NCBI GenBank assembly: GCA_029261135.1
Contig: JAJDBX010000046.1
Coordinates: forward strand, 142,158-206,157
Direction of reading: 5' to 3'
DNA length: 64,000 bases
Source: Nitrospirota bacterium
Lineage (GTDB): Bacteria; Nitrospirota; Nitrospiria; SBBL01; JAADHI01
The position numbers and the translations under genes were made by a program. The notes under the pieces were generated by a model, which did not search any database, was not told the origin of the DNA, and saw only the letters and a program-made list of their open reading frames with translations. Below are positions 44,732 through 53,954 of the stretch, one piece after another (the stretch's first letter is position 1; each line of letters opens with the position of its first letter).

Positions 44732-45380
44732 AATTCATCAGACGAATAATCCTTGATGCGGCACAGGCCCCACCGTAACCATTATCAATATTCATGACTG
44801 AAATACCCGAGGCACAACTCGAGAGTATCGCATTTAAAGCCGTCTCACCGCCCCGAGCCATCCCATAGCCCACAGATGTGGGAACAGCAACGATTGGCAT
44901 TGGGCTCAAGCCCCCCAAGACTGAAACGATGGCAGCATCCATCCCTGCGACGACGATCACGACATCATGCGAATTGATTTCTTCGATTCGCTCCTGCAAG
45001 CGCCACAAAGCGGCCACCCCAATATCATAAAAAGAATTGTATGGGATCCCTAAAAAAACAAGTGTTCGGCTAAGCTCTGTCGCAACAGGTAAGTCAGAAG
45101 TCCCCGCAGTCACCACCGCAACACGCCCGCCTTTGACCGCTTCGTATGTCCCATTCAAAAAGGCCGTTTTTGATTCGACATCGTAGTCCAACAAGCTTGC
45201 AGCAGAAGAATCGAGTTTGTGATATTTTTCTACTTGAAGGCGTGTCAATAATATGGGTGATTGATACGCACTCAGTTCCGGAATCATGCGATTTAATATC
45301 TCGATTGATTTTCCCTCACAAAAAATAGCTTCGGGAAGACCAATACGTTCGTATCGCGCATGATCATAGACGAAACTCAC
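44718..45380 (-). CDS. larB: LarB, pyridinium-3,5-biscarboxylic acid mononucleotide synthase
   Basis: LarB carboxylates and hydrolyses nicotinic acid adenine dinucleotide, the first step of nickel-pincer cofactor synthesis. The 220-aa protein has the PurE-like core: VAVVTAGTSDLPVATE, YDIGVAALWRL, VIVVAGMDAAIVSVLGGLSP, IAVPTSVGYGMARGGETAL and NIDNGYGGACAA. These carry the family Asp/Cys/Gly loops. It is slightly shorter at the N-terminus than the usual 246 aa but keeps the GLPEAIFCEGK strand. Its start overlaps larE by four bases and its end overlaps larC, so the three form one operon. Confidence 0.93.
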   Translation of the reverse strand: MSFVYDHARYERIGLPEAIFCEGKSIEILNRMIPELSAYQSPILLTRLQVEKYHKLDSSAASLLDYDVESKTAFLNGTYEAVKGGRVAVVTAGTSDLPVATELSRTLVFLGIPYNSFYDIGVAALWRLQERIEEINSHDVVIVVAGMDAAIVSVLGGLSPMPIVAVPTSVGYGMARGGETALNAILSSCASGISVMNIDNGYGGACAASRIIRLMNYARH

Positions 45381-46204
45381 GGAAGAGCTCTAAAAGCACG
45401 TCCGGGACGATAGGTTCCGGGATCAAGCGACACAGAACGCACCAAGGGATGATGTGACTGTAACTGCTCTCTCAAATGAGAGAGCACCTCAGTCGTCAGT
45501 TTCTCTCGGTCAGAAGATAAGACCTCGATTCTCATCTCATCCTCTTCGAGACGGCATCGCACCATTTTAAGGGGCACATTATTTTGTAAGATCGTTTCAG
45601 AGAAATGAATCGCCTGAAGTCTTTCCGGGGTCACACGTGTACCCGTATAAATCCGACTGGACAGGCAGGGAGAGGAGGGCAACTCCGAAAAAGAGAGCTC
45701 AAGTTGGCGTGCATAAGACCGGATATCTTCCTTTCCCATCCCTGCTTCCACATAAGGATGCCGTACCCCGAACTGATCGGCCGCAATCAATCCGGGGCGA
45801 TACTCGGAAAGGTCATCGCAATTCGTCCCGCTCATAATCGAAAAACCCTCAGCGCCTTCTTTCAAAAGCCTTTGAGACAAAAAACTCAAAGAGCGATACA
45901 GGTGTGTCTTGCAGAAAAAACAACGATTAAGGGGATTGCTCAAGTAATTTTCGTCTTGAAACTCCTCGGACGAAATCAGATGTAAGCGCCACCCTTCTTT
46001 CTCGGCAAAGGTTTTGACCCGCTCAGTTGCTTCCGAAGGTACTGAAGGGCCGACGGAGTGAACAACATGGCATTTTCGACCTAGAGTGCGATGCGCCGTG
46101 ACAGCAAGCAAGAGGCTGTCGATCCCTCCGCTACAGGCGATAAGCACCCCTTTGCATTGCTGAAGCAATACTTCAAGCGGAGAAATGTTTATGTCCAACA
46201 TCAC
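45377..46204 (-). CDS. larE: LarE, ATP-dependent sacrificial sulfur transferase
   Basis: LarE adenylates the pincer precursor and adds sulfur to its carboxylates. The 275-aa protein begins with the PP-loop GVLIACSGGIDSLLLA. It has NRCFFCKTHLYRSL and the conserved SPCLSSRIYTGTRVT, where Cys180 matches the sulfur-donating cysteine of the sacrificial type. It is the first gene of larE-larB-larC. No larA (lactate racemase) or other LarA-like enzyme is in the window, so the Ni-pincer client must be encoded elsewhere. Confidence 0.93.
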   Translation of the reverse strand: MMLDINISPLEVLLQQCKGVLIACSGGIDSLLLAVTAHRTLGRKCHVVHSVGPSVPSEATERVKTFAEKEGWRLHLISSEEFQDENYLSNPLNRCFFCKTHLYRSLSFLSQRLLKEGAEGFSIMSGTNCDDLSEYRPGLIAADQFGVRHPYVEAGMGKEDIRSYARQLELSFSELPSSPCLSSRIYTGTRVTPERLQAIHFSETILQNNVPLKMVRCRLEEDEMRIEVLSSDREKLTTEVLSHLREQLQSHHPLVRSVSLDPGTYRPGRAFRALP

Positions 46205-46236
46205 GACCTATCAATCAAAAAAAAGCCACTCCAAGT

Positions 46237-49005
46237 TTAGTTTACCAATACCCCTGTTGGCGCATCTGGGGGTAAATCGGGGGGGAGATTCCCGGAACGC
46301 ACAACCTGAAAAGTAGCACTCCCTGTCGCATCAAATGACAGCGTCCCGGCAGAGGCTGATGCGGTCAGATTACTAAAAATTTTCGAACCACCTTTGTAAA
46401 TATCATACAAACCAGGGGTCATGTCCACAAGAAGATGTCTACCTGATTTTGAGGAAGGATAGCTCACAGAGTAGGTCGCAGAAGCTACTGAGGCTCCGAG
46501 GGTATTGCTGGAAAACATCACAATTCTCGGTACTGTTGCGTCGTTAATTTGCGTCCCTACCATCGTATCTCCATCGATTCTCGTGCTTGGGGTCATTGAG
46601 GTTAAGGTTGCCGAATCGCCAATTTGCATTACGTTTAGGAAGGTGTCCGATTGCTGTCCTGTGGTGCTTTGCACCTGCATGGTGTAGGTGCCACGGTAGT
46701 ATTTTTCCCAATCGGCAAGTGCGCGGGTCAGCATGAGGCGTCCACGCATGTCTTCCCAGTAATGTCCTGAGCCCCCTGTTTTGTTAATCTGAAAACTCGT
46801 GGGCAGAAGGGTTTTATTATACAAACGGCCATGCCCGTTGTTTCCACTCCAGGAGGCATTGAGTTCGATGATGTTGTTTTGTGTGGGGGTACTGTCTGTA
46901 CGTACCCAGCGCCCGCCGCCGCTGTCGGGATCATCGGCGTAGTCTTGCGCCGTCATTGATATTTCGGTGCCGACACTATTGAGTAATTTAGGGGCATCAT
47001 ACTGCACCTGAAGAAACCAATATTTTGTCGTATCACTGGCATTAGGGGTATTCACGCGATCAAAAACAACGACATATTCATCATTTGATCCCCCTGCAGA
47101 GCGCAAATTTACAAATTGACGTTTGGCATAATCAACTTTTGAATCGCTCCAAGCATTGGAGTAGTCGTAGTCAACATAATCATACTTTGAGGCATTTAAA
47201 TCCGATAGCAGAATGGTTCCAGAATGATTGGAACCATTCGTTTGCCAGGCAGCGGCATTCGGATCAATCTCGTATTGATTGAAGTTACTTCGAAATTCCG
47301 CGTAATAATTTGTACTAGGATTCGAATCGATTTCAGCCTGGCTGCGAACACCAATGACGTTGTACCAGGGGTTTGAATCTGTCTTTTTACTACCCGTACC
47401 TGAAAAACTTTTTTTAATGTTACGGTTTGTCGTCAAATGGCCATACTTATATATTTCAAAGGCCCCAAATGTTTTATGATTGTGGCCTCCACTTCCGTTA
47501 AACCAGCTTGGCGCCTCAAACTTCACCACAGTCGCATCTTGGTCGTCAAAAGCAGAGAGGAAGTAGTGCCGCCCATTCCCAATATTTTTCGACAAAGGAA
47601 GATTCAAGGTACTCGGACTTTTTGATATAACATTATCGTGCCGGTCTGTCGAAATGAGTTCAAAGGGCACCCATCGTTGCTGGATGTTGGCGGCGCTGGT
47701 TGGAGAATCGCTGCCATTCAGCCAGTTACTATCATCCCGAATCCACTTAAAAAGAGATGCCAAGTCACCTGAATCACTTTGATTACCACGCGCCAAAAAA
47801 TGAATCGTCGGATTCATCACCATACGCGTCACCCGTCCCCAATCTCTTTTATAGTCCCATGAAGGATCCTTAGCCGAAGAGTCCTGCGACTGCAACCAAC
47901 GGTGTTCATCTCCATCCACAAATCGACGAGGGTTAATCGAATAAAGATAGTAAAAGGGCGTATATTTCATCCAGCCTGTCTGCTCATAGTAGTTCGTGTT
48001 TAATGCCGTACTCATCGCGGGTAGAAAATCTGCCACCTTTTTGTATGAGATTTGCTGATAACCAATGCCTTCTACCGTTGATACCCCCCCCAAAAAGAAG
48101 TTGTTGTGCAGGGTGACAAAACCATCTATCCAGTTTCTTTTCAGGAGATCCATTAGGCTCACTAAGGTATCTGAGTAAAAAGTTGAACCGGTATCATTCA
48201 CGTCATCACCATACAAACCCAGTACAGCCATGCCATTTTGATAAGTGCCATAGGATTGTTCCGTAAAAGGATTATCCTTCGTGCCCGCATATTTATTGTC
48301 GTAGGCATTTTTGGTCGCCCGGATGAAATCCTGCCGATCTGATTTGGTAACCTTGCTAAAAACCCAATCATTGACAATTGCCAAAGCTAAATTTTTAGGT
48401 CCATCATAACCCGTCGAGCCGTAGTCGTAGGTATAAAAATCCAACCAATCATGTTTACTTGTGGTAGTTGCACTCACCGCATTCAGTTTCACAGCAATGT
48501 ACCGACCATACTCAACCGCTTTGTTTCCGTATTCAGCGCTTGTGTGCGCCGGGGAAATACTCAAATTGTAGGGAGGCGCTTTCAAGACATCCACATCAAT
48601 GATGTAGAGAAAAGCGTTGTTGATCGCGTTTCGAGAAGCATCCAGACCTAAAGTTGAGGTCACCGTCTTGCTCCACTCTCCATCGACCGATGCAATAAGA
48701 TCGTTGAACCGGGACAAATAAGTTAAATCATTCACCAGTTTCTGACGAATTTCTGTTACCGTCATTCCCATTGCACCGGGATTCGCAGACTTATAGGCAT
48801 CTGAAATCAGATACAGTCTGGGATGTACGCCATTGGCCATTGGAGAACCCGCAGGAGGCGTCCATGCCAATAGCTGGGAGGGTGTGATCAAAAGAGAGAA
48901 TAACAATAAGAAGATTGCGTGGATACCGACAAACGAGACAAGACGAGTCACCAAAATTATAAAAATATATTTAGGGCAATATTTATTTCCTATTCTATCG
49001 CGCAT
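46237..49005 (-). CDS. Large secreted heparinase II/III-like protein
   Basis: A 922-aa protein with a long N-terminal signal or anchor (about residues 17-48, ending in SQLLAW). A helical (alpha/alpha)-toroid-like region follows (about 60-480). A beta-rich C-terminal half then contains APSWFNGSGGHNHKTFGAFE and YKYGHLTTNRN, the His/Asn pattern of heparinase II/III-type polysaccharide lyases. The last residues (PPDLPPDAPTGVLVN) are a proline linker that seems to stop just where another module would begin. It probably cleaves an acidic exopolysaccharide outside the cell, perhaps the polymer made by the neighbouring cluster. This is inference; catalytic residues are not firmly placed. Confidence 0.7.
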   Translation of the reverse strand: MRDRIGNKYCPKYIFIILVTRLVSFVGIHAIFLLLFSLLITPSQLLAWTPPAGSPMANGVHPRLYLISDAYKSANPGAMGMTVTEIRQKLVNDLTYLSRFNDLIASVDGEWSKTVTSTLGLDASRNAINNAFLYIIDVDVLKAPPYNLSISPAHTSAEYGNKAVEYGRYIAVKLNAVSATTTSKHDWLDFYTYDYGSTGYDGPKNLALAIVNDWVFSKVTKSDRQDFIRATKNAYDNKYAGTKDNPFTEQSYGTYQNGMAVLGLYGDDVNDTGSTFYSDTLVSLMDLLKRNWIDGFVTLHNNFFLGGVSTVEGIGYQQISYKKVADFLPAMSTALNTNYYEQTGWMKYTPFYYLYSINPRRFVDGDEHRWLQSQDSSAKDPSWDYKRDWGRVTRMVMNPTIHFLARGNQSDSGDLASLFKWIRDDSNWLNGSDSPTSAANIQQRWVPFELISTDRHDNVISKSPSTLNLPLSKNIGNGRHYFLSAFDDQDATVVKFEAPSWFNGSGGHNHKTFGAFEIYKYGHLTTNRNIKKSFSGTGSKKTDSNPWYNVIGVRSQAEIDSNPSTNYYAEFRSNFNQYEIDPNAAAWQTNGSNHSGTILLSDLNASKYDYVDYDYSNAWSDSKVDYAKRQFVNLRSAGGSNDEYVVVFDRVNTPNASDTTKYWFLQVQYDAPKLLNSVGTEISMTAQDYADDPDSGGGRWVRTDSTPTQNNIIELNASWSGNNGHGRLYNKTLLPTSFQINKTGGSGHYWEDMRGRLMLTRALADWEKYYRGTYTMQVQSTTGQQSDTFLNVMQIGDSATLTSMTPSTRIDGDTMVGTQINDATVPRIVMFSSNTLGASVASATYSVSYPSSKSGRHLLVDMTPGLYDIYKGGSKIFSNLTASASAGTLSFDATGSATFQVVRSGNLPPDLPPDAPTGVLVN

Positions 49006-49340
49006 TCCTTCCCTTTCTACATAAACGACAATTCAATGCCAGAATAAAACAATCCTTGAGGTCTGACAGAGCAGTTATGATGCCTAATCACTTATTTTCT
49101 CTAAAAAAATAATAATATATTAATATAGTTACTTTTTTATAAAAAAATAGTTCATTTCAGGACGATCACTCACTATTTTAAAGAGTGAGATTACACAAAT
49201 TGTGGTTTCAATTTCATAGAAAGTGTCTCCAAGAGACACCACTTTTTCCTAAAAAGATACCCTTTTAGAACCTAACATATTTTTGTATTCAAACCGGATG
49301 ATGAAATAGAGTCTCTTTTGAATTTAGACCATAAATGGAA
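49006..49340. other. AT-rich intergenic region at the end of the exopolysaccharide operon
   Basis: 335 bases, strongly AT-rich. No gene is seen. It contains a GTGTCTC/GAGACAC hairpin described separately and a smaller CTCACT/AGTGAG repeat near 49170-49190. It must also hold the promoter for the heparinase-like gene. Confidence 0.5.
49223..49239 (-). terminator. Hairpin likely ending the exopolysaccharide operon
   Basis: GTGTCTC and GAGACAC form a perfect 7-bp stem with a 3-base loop. On the minus strand a short TTTCT follows, on the plus strand CACTTTTT, so it could act both ways. Confidence 0.5.
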
Positions 49341-50747
49341 TTAGAACTGAAAATAAATAAAAGGCTGAAATCCTTTTGGATAAAATAAAATGACCAACCA
49401 GACAAAACATAAAACGATCGCGGGCGTATACCAAGCATTTATGGGAAGTAAATGAAGGCGTGTTAGCTTGAAATCGTAAAGAATGTGAATCAAGAAGGTC
49501 CCAAACAAAACAAAGAGAACAAAGGGATGCATCCAGGAAACGCCAGCTCCAAAGGTAAACATCTTTTCTAGAATGGTAGTCGCATGAGCAAAATCAATCG
49601 CTCTAAAAAACACCCAACCGACAACGACAACCATCATTGTCGTGGCCCAACTCAGGAATGATACCAAGACCGAAACAAAGCCTGCCTCTAGGGGCACCGG
49701 CTTAATGCGATCCCAGAAGCGATTCACGATGAGTGCGAGACCATGCCACACCCCCCAAAAAACAAAGGTCCACCCTGCACCATGCCACAAACCACACAGT
49801 GACATCGCAATAAAGGTATTCACATAGGTTCTCATCTGCCCTAAGCGGTTCCCGCCCAAGGGAATATAGAGATAATCCCTGATCCAAGTCGAGAGTGAAA
49901 TGTGCCACCTTCTCCAAAAATCACCGATACTTTTAGCGACATAGGGAAAATCGAAATTAATATTGAGATCATAGCCCAAGATTCGAGAAATCCCAATCGC
50001 CATATCAGAATATCCAGAAAAATCACAATATATTTGTATCGAATAGGCCAGCATGGCGAGCCACACCGTCGTCCCATCAAAAGCATTCACATTTGAAATA
50101 ACGGGGTCAACAAACATGGCCAAACGATCCGCCACAAACACCTTCTTAAACATGCCTACCACAAAAATACGCGTACCCAAGTGAATATTTTCTTTTGTAA
50201 ACGGATGAAATAATTGTAACTGAGGCAAAAAATACGAAGCCCTTACAATTGGCCCTGCGACAAGTTGCGGGAAAAATGCGACAAAAACTGCAAAATCAAG
50301 AAAATGGGTGCAGGGCTCCATCTTTCGATTGTACACGTCAATAGTGTAACTCAGGGTCTGGAAAGTGTAAAAAGAGATTCCCACAGGGAGAATAATGTTT
50401 AAGGTTGATAGGTTCAGATTCAAAGATCCAAGCGCCGCCTGAAAAGAAGTAATAAAGAAATTACAATACTTGAAGAAAAAAAGAATGCCTAAATTGATCA
50501 CCAGGCTACACAAGAGGAGCCGCCTGCGCTGGGACAGACAATTTGTCTGTCCCAGCTTCATACCGATCAAGTAGTCGACACTCGTAGAAATTAGGATCAA
50601 ACTAAGAAAACGATAGTCCCAATACGAATAAAAATAATAACTGGCCGCCAGAATCAATGTTTTTCTTAGCGTATTGTTTTTTAAGTAGACTAACGCTAAC
50701 AAAATAGTCCCAAAAAAAACACCAAATTCAATTTGAGTGAAAAGCAT
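49341..50747 (-). CDS. MBOAT family O-acyltransferase (AlgI/DltB-like)
   Basis: A 468-aa multi-pass membrane protein of the AlgI type. FFPQLVAGPIVRASYFLPQL, WRRWHISLSTWIRDYLYIPLGG and MSLCGLWHGAGWTFVFWGVWHG are hallmark segments; the last carries the catalytic His. These proteins move acyl groups, usually acetyl, across the membrane to sugars or polymers. The next gene upstream (one base apart) encodes an SGNH-fold partner, the normal arrangement for exopolysaccharide O-acetylation. It is the last gene of the minus-strand operon. Confidence 0.93.
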   Translation of the reverse strand: MLFTQIEFGVFFGTILLALVYLKNNTLRKTLILAASYYFYSYWDYRFLSLILISTSVDYLIGMKLGQTNCLSQRRRLLLCSLVINLGILFFFKYCNFFITSFQAALGSLNLNLSTLNIILPVGISFYTFQTLSYTIDVYNRKMEPCTHFLDFAVFVAFFPQLVAGPIVRASYFLPQLQLFHPFTKENIHLGTRIFVVGMFKKVFVADRLAMFVDPVISNVNAFDGTTVWLAMLAYSIQIYCDFSGYSDMAIGISRILGYDLNINFDFPYVAKSIGDFWRRWHISLSTWIRDYLYIPLGGNRLGQMRTYVNTFIAMSLCGLWHGAGWTFVFWGVWHGLALIVNRFWDRIKPVPLEAGFVSVLVSFLSWATTMMVVVVGWVFFRAIDFAHATTILEKMFTFGAGVSWMHPFVLFVLFGTFLIHILYDFKLTRLHLLPINAWYTPAIVLCFVWLVILFYPKGFQPFIYFQF

Positions 50748-50748
50748 C

Positions 50749-51792
50749 TTAGTCCAATCCTTCTTTCAAAACATAGTCAAACATCGCCTCTGCCACTAAA
50801 CGGTTCCCATCCTCATTAAGATGCCCATCTCCTGGTATTGAATTGGAAAAACCGTTATGGAATTTACCCGTGGATTCATGGAATGAAATAAACTTCGGTT
50901 CAAGGCTCATAAACCCCACACCATGCTCCTCACATTTTTTTTTAAAATCGCGCATGAAGGACGCAGTTCTATCTGTAAAATCAAAGCGACCGTTACTTAA
51001 TTCTGGAACCCGAGGGACATACACAAAAATGAGAGGACGCCTTGTTTGCTCCTTCAGTTTTTCTAACATAAAATCAAGTGCCTCTGATTCATCGTAGGAC
51101 CTTGGTTTTTCCGACACTCCTTTTTTCTTTTCATGCCCATAAACCGGCCCCACAACAAACCGCATCTTGCTCCACTGAGGCACAGAACGAGCCAGTGCAA
51201 AAATAAAGTTAAGGTTGAGATCATTAATCAGTTTTCTCAAAACCAATGGCCCTTTTGGTGTGCTCTCTTTATAAACAAACTTAAACTCCGGGTCAGCCAT
51301 GAAAGTGGATCCTCTTCTTTTTTTTGCAGGCAAGAGATCTCGTTTGTGATTGATGACGATAAAATGGGCCTCAATGGCATCAACCAGCTTCTCATATTTT
51401 GGAATATCAAAATAATAGTCAACAACGGCCCCTCCCAAGGCCCCAACGCTGAAGGCCATCAAATCCCTCTTTTTTACCTTACTTATTTTAGTAAAAACCT
51501 GAGCAATCTTTTGGTCGTCATCAACCTGGATTGCCTCAACAAAAGAATCCCCCCATATCGCAACTTTTTTGGAATGAATAGAAGTAATGTCTGGGATCCC
51601 ATGTACACCCAAAACACCCGAAACGCTCGAGCCCCAACCTTCGTTTCTCTCTCGATTGACGGAACCCGCCACACGCACATATTTTTCCAAATCAGGGTTC
51701 CATTCATAGGGCTCAATAGTGTCAAGAAAAAAGGCGGAAACCACCCAAACAAACAACACCGAAAAAAGAAAGCTAAGGGATAATTTTTTCAT
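50749..51792 (-). CDS. SGNH-fold O-acyltransferase/esterase partner of the MBOAT protein
   Basis: A 347-aa protein with an N-terminal membrane helix or signal (SLSFLFSVLFVWVVSAFFL). The SGNH hydrolase blocks follow: VAIWGDSFVEA (catalytic Ser), a middle Gly/Asn region, and near the end IPGDGHLNEDGNRL (Asp and His). In AlgJ/AlgX- and DltD-like systems such a periplasmic domain finishes acyl transfer started by the MBOAT protein. It lies one base upstream of the MBOAT gene, so the two are surely cotranscribed. No Shine-Dalgarno is obvious before the ATG. Confidence 0.85.
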   Translation of the reverse strand: MKKLSLSFLFSVLFVWVVSAFFLDTIEPYEWNPDLEKYVRVAGSVNRERNEGWGSSVSGVLGVHGIPDITSIHSKKVAIWGDSFVEAIQVDDDQKIAQVFTKISKVKKRDLMAFSVGALGGAVVDYYFDIPKYEKLVDAIEAHFIVINHKRDLLPAKKRRGSTFMADPEFKFVYKESTPKGPLVLRKLINDLNLNFIFALARSVPQWSKMRFVVGPVYGHEKKKGVSEKPRSYDESEALDFMLEKLKEQTRRPLIFVYVPRVPELSNGRFDFTDRTASFMRDFKKKCEEHGVGFMSLEPKFISFHESTGKFHNGFSNSIPGDGHLNEDGNRLVAEAMFDYVLKEGLD

Positions 51793-51885
51793 AAATTTTG
51801 GAATAGATTAAAAAGATCTTGAGGCAGGAAGGCCGTCAAGTTTGACAGCGCCATAAAACATTTATTGGATGCTGAAGGATTTTTC

Positions 51886-52875
51886 TCAGCCTTGAATTTT
51901 TTCAAAAAGTGTTTGCTTATGTTTCTCAAAAATATCCAACTTCAACTTTCTCAGTACTTTTGCTTCTGATTTAAGGTTTTCCAAACGGGATAGGGCACTT
52001 TCTATTCCAGTCACAATCTCCTCAACAGAATTTTTCACAAAAACAGCGCCCATGGGGAAATTCTCCCTGAGTACCTTCCAATCCGAGGTGACGACAGGTC
52101 GACCATAATAGATTGCTTCATAGGCCCCACGCTGCATCGTATTATCCCGAGTCGTTAAAACCACGATCAGATCGGAAACCTGCAACAGACCCGCATAATC
52201 TTCTTCAGACAAAAAATCAGTAAAATGAACGTTTTTTAGTTCAAGATCTAAATAAACCCTTTGTTTTTTCCCGAGCTTTCCAGTCACAGAAAATTGAATC
52301 TCAGACAGGTTTTTTGTCGCTTCTAAAAATTGATCCACGGGCTCATCTTGTGCAAAAGTATTCACCAATGTAACATTGATTTTTCCTGTTAATTCGGGGA
52401 TTTTAGCCTTGTCACATTTGATGGGCACATCTGGAACAATGACATATTCTGCCCCCCAGTCTTCAATAATTCTTGCAATTCCTCTATTTGTCACAATCGA
52501 AAAGATTGCTTTTCTGCAAAAAAACTGTTGTAAAAACTCGACTTTCTTCCATATAAGATGATCAAAAGCCCCAGTGTGTGCATCAATAACATATCTTGCA
52601 TCAAAAATCTTACAATGAATATAAACGGGAATCGTGGCAAAAACGGAGGGACTCATTACAAAAACCACATCGGGTCGATCCCGAAATAAAATCGACAAGG
52701 TTACAATCGCTTGAAAAAAATACTTCAGAAGAACCGTAAAGTAGTTGCTTCCCAAAAATTCGGAATAAACCATGTAGGACTGTCCGCCTAACTCCCGGGC
52801 CGTATTGTCACTCCGGCTGCAGTAAGGCGCCCACGAGATGTACACAATTTTAGGAAAAGGGCTGCCTTTCTCCAT
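51886..52875 (-). CDS. Glycosyltransferase, GT4-like
   Basis: A 329-aa GT-B type protein. Segments typical of GT4 donors are present: the N-terminal IVYISWAPYCSRSDNTAREL acceptor side, then a C-terminal domain with INVTLVNTFAQDEP, FSVTGKLGKKQRV, and QRGAYEAIYYGRPVVTSDW, holding the E(x7)E-like nucleotide-sugar site. An internal hydrophobic helix (YFFQAIVTLSILF) may dock at the membrane. Its ATG overlaps the next upstream gene's stop by one base. The sugar specificity cannot be told. Confidence 0.82.
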   Translation of the reverse strand: MEKGSPFPKIVYISWAPYCSRSDNTARELGGQSYMVYSEFLGSNYFTVLLKYFFQAIVTLSILFRDRPDVVFVMSPSVFATIPVYIHCKIFDARYVIDAHTGAFDHLIWKKVEFLQQFFCRKAIFSIVTNRGIARIIEDWGAEYVIVPDVPIKCDKAKIPELTGKINVTLVNTFAQDEPVDQFLEATKNLSEIQFSVTGKLGKKQRVYLDLELKNVHFTDFLSEEDYAGLLQVSDLIVVLTTRDNTMQRGAYEAIYYGRPVVTSDWKVLRENFPMGAVFVKNSVEEIVTGIESALSRLENLKSEAKVLRKLKLDIFEKHKQTLFEKIQG

Positions 52876-53954
52876 TACTGAAAGACTTCTTTGAGAAAAT
52901 TCAATTCTGTTTCAACCGTGTCTTCCACCATCGGTCGATAGAGCGATGGCTTTTGGTTTTCAATATCCCCTAAAGCTGCGGAGACCTTTTTATGCATGTC
53001 TTTTGGGTCTGTTGCGGCATAGGTCATCACCCCTGTTGGCCGCCGGCCATTTTCACTTGCAACCACCAGGGTTCCAACAGAAAGCGCTTCCAATACAGAA
53101 GAAGCCACACCATCGGAGGTGGGTGTTCTCAGATAGATATCGGCTCTCGCTAAAAGGCTTAAGAATTCATTGTGATCGAGTGATTTTACGAGTAGGACGC
53201 GCTCGCTCTTTTCAAAATTAAGTAATTTTTGATAGAGCTCAGAAACGCCACCATCTTCTATCACACCGATTCCCGTTAGAATAACACCGACATCTGCATC
53301 CAGTTCTTCCAGAAATTCAAGCAAGGTTTCGATATAGAAACCATTTCGAAGCACGATATAGGATACGATCAACGATTTTTTCTTTTCTGCAAAATGCTCT
53401 ATTTCTGAAGCCAAAGCCACCGTCTCATAATTTAAATATTGCTTGCTAAAAGCCGGAATCGGATGAATTTTTTTGGAATGAATTCCAGGCCCATACAGTG
53501 AAATTTCTTTTTTGATGGCCTCATCGTTGCAAACAATCAAGTTCGCAAGAAAAAAATTCATCCAGATCACTAAATACATAATCCCAGCACTTTGCTTTGG
53601 GAAATAGAGTTGCTGCAGCCCCCCATGAAAAGTTAATGCCGCCCGCCTAAAGGTCAAAAGTGAAATGATGTGTGCCATCAATCCCAGAATTGGCCCTTTG
53701 ACCGCTTGTGCATTCACATGGATGTGAAAACAATAGCCTTTCAAGCGCATATGCAAAAGGGTTCTCAGATAATGTGCTCCACCCTGAACATCAATATATT
53801 CCGGACTTTTTATCTGGCGATTTTTCCCCAAATTTAAGACTTGGCATACGTCACCCTGCTCTCGAAAGGCATCCCGAAGATACTTAATCCGCACACTCCA
53901 ACCCGAAAATGGCGGTGGATAGGAACCGATTTCTAGTATGCGAAAACGGCTCAT
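52875..53954 (-). CDS. Glycosyltransferase, GT4 family
   Basis: A 359-aa GT-B protein with ILEIGSYPPPFSGWSVRIKY at the N-terminus and a C-terminal donor domain: GVILTGIGVIEDGGVSELY, LLVKSLDHNEFLSLLARAD, and SDGVASSVLEALSVGTLVVAS with the catalytic Glu. Hydrophobic segments in the middle (GLMAHIISLLTF and MYLVIWMNFFLANLIV) suggest membrane association. It overlaps the heparinase-like gene by four bases (ATGA). Confidence 0.87.
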   Translation of the reverse strand: MSRFRILEIGSYPPPFSGWSVRIKYLRDAFREQGDVCQVLNLGKNRQIKSPEYIDVQGGAHYLRTLLHMRLKGYCFHIHVNAQAVKGPILGLMAHIISLLTFRRAALTFHGGLQQLYFPKQSAGIMYLVIWMNFFLANLIVCNDEAIKKEISLYGPGIHSKKIHPIPAFSKQYLNYETVALASEIEHFAEKKKSLIVSYIVLRNGFYIETLLEFLEELDADVGVILTGIGVIEDGGVSELYQKLLNFEKSERVLLVKSLDHNEFLSLLARADIYLRTPTSDGVASSVLEALSVGTLVVASENGRRPTGVMTYAATDPKDMHKKVSAALGDIENQKPSLYRPMVEDTVETELNFLKEVFQ

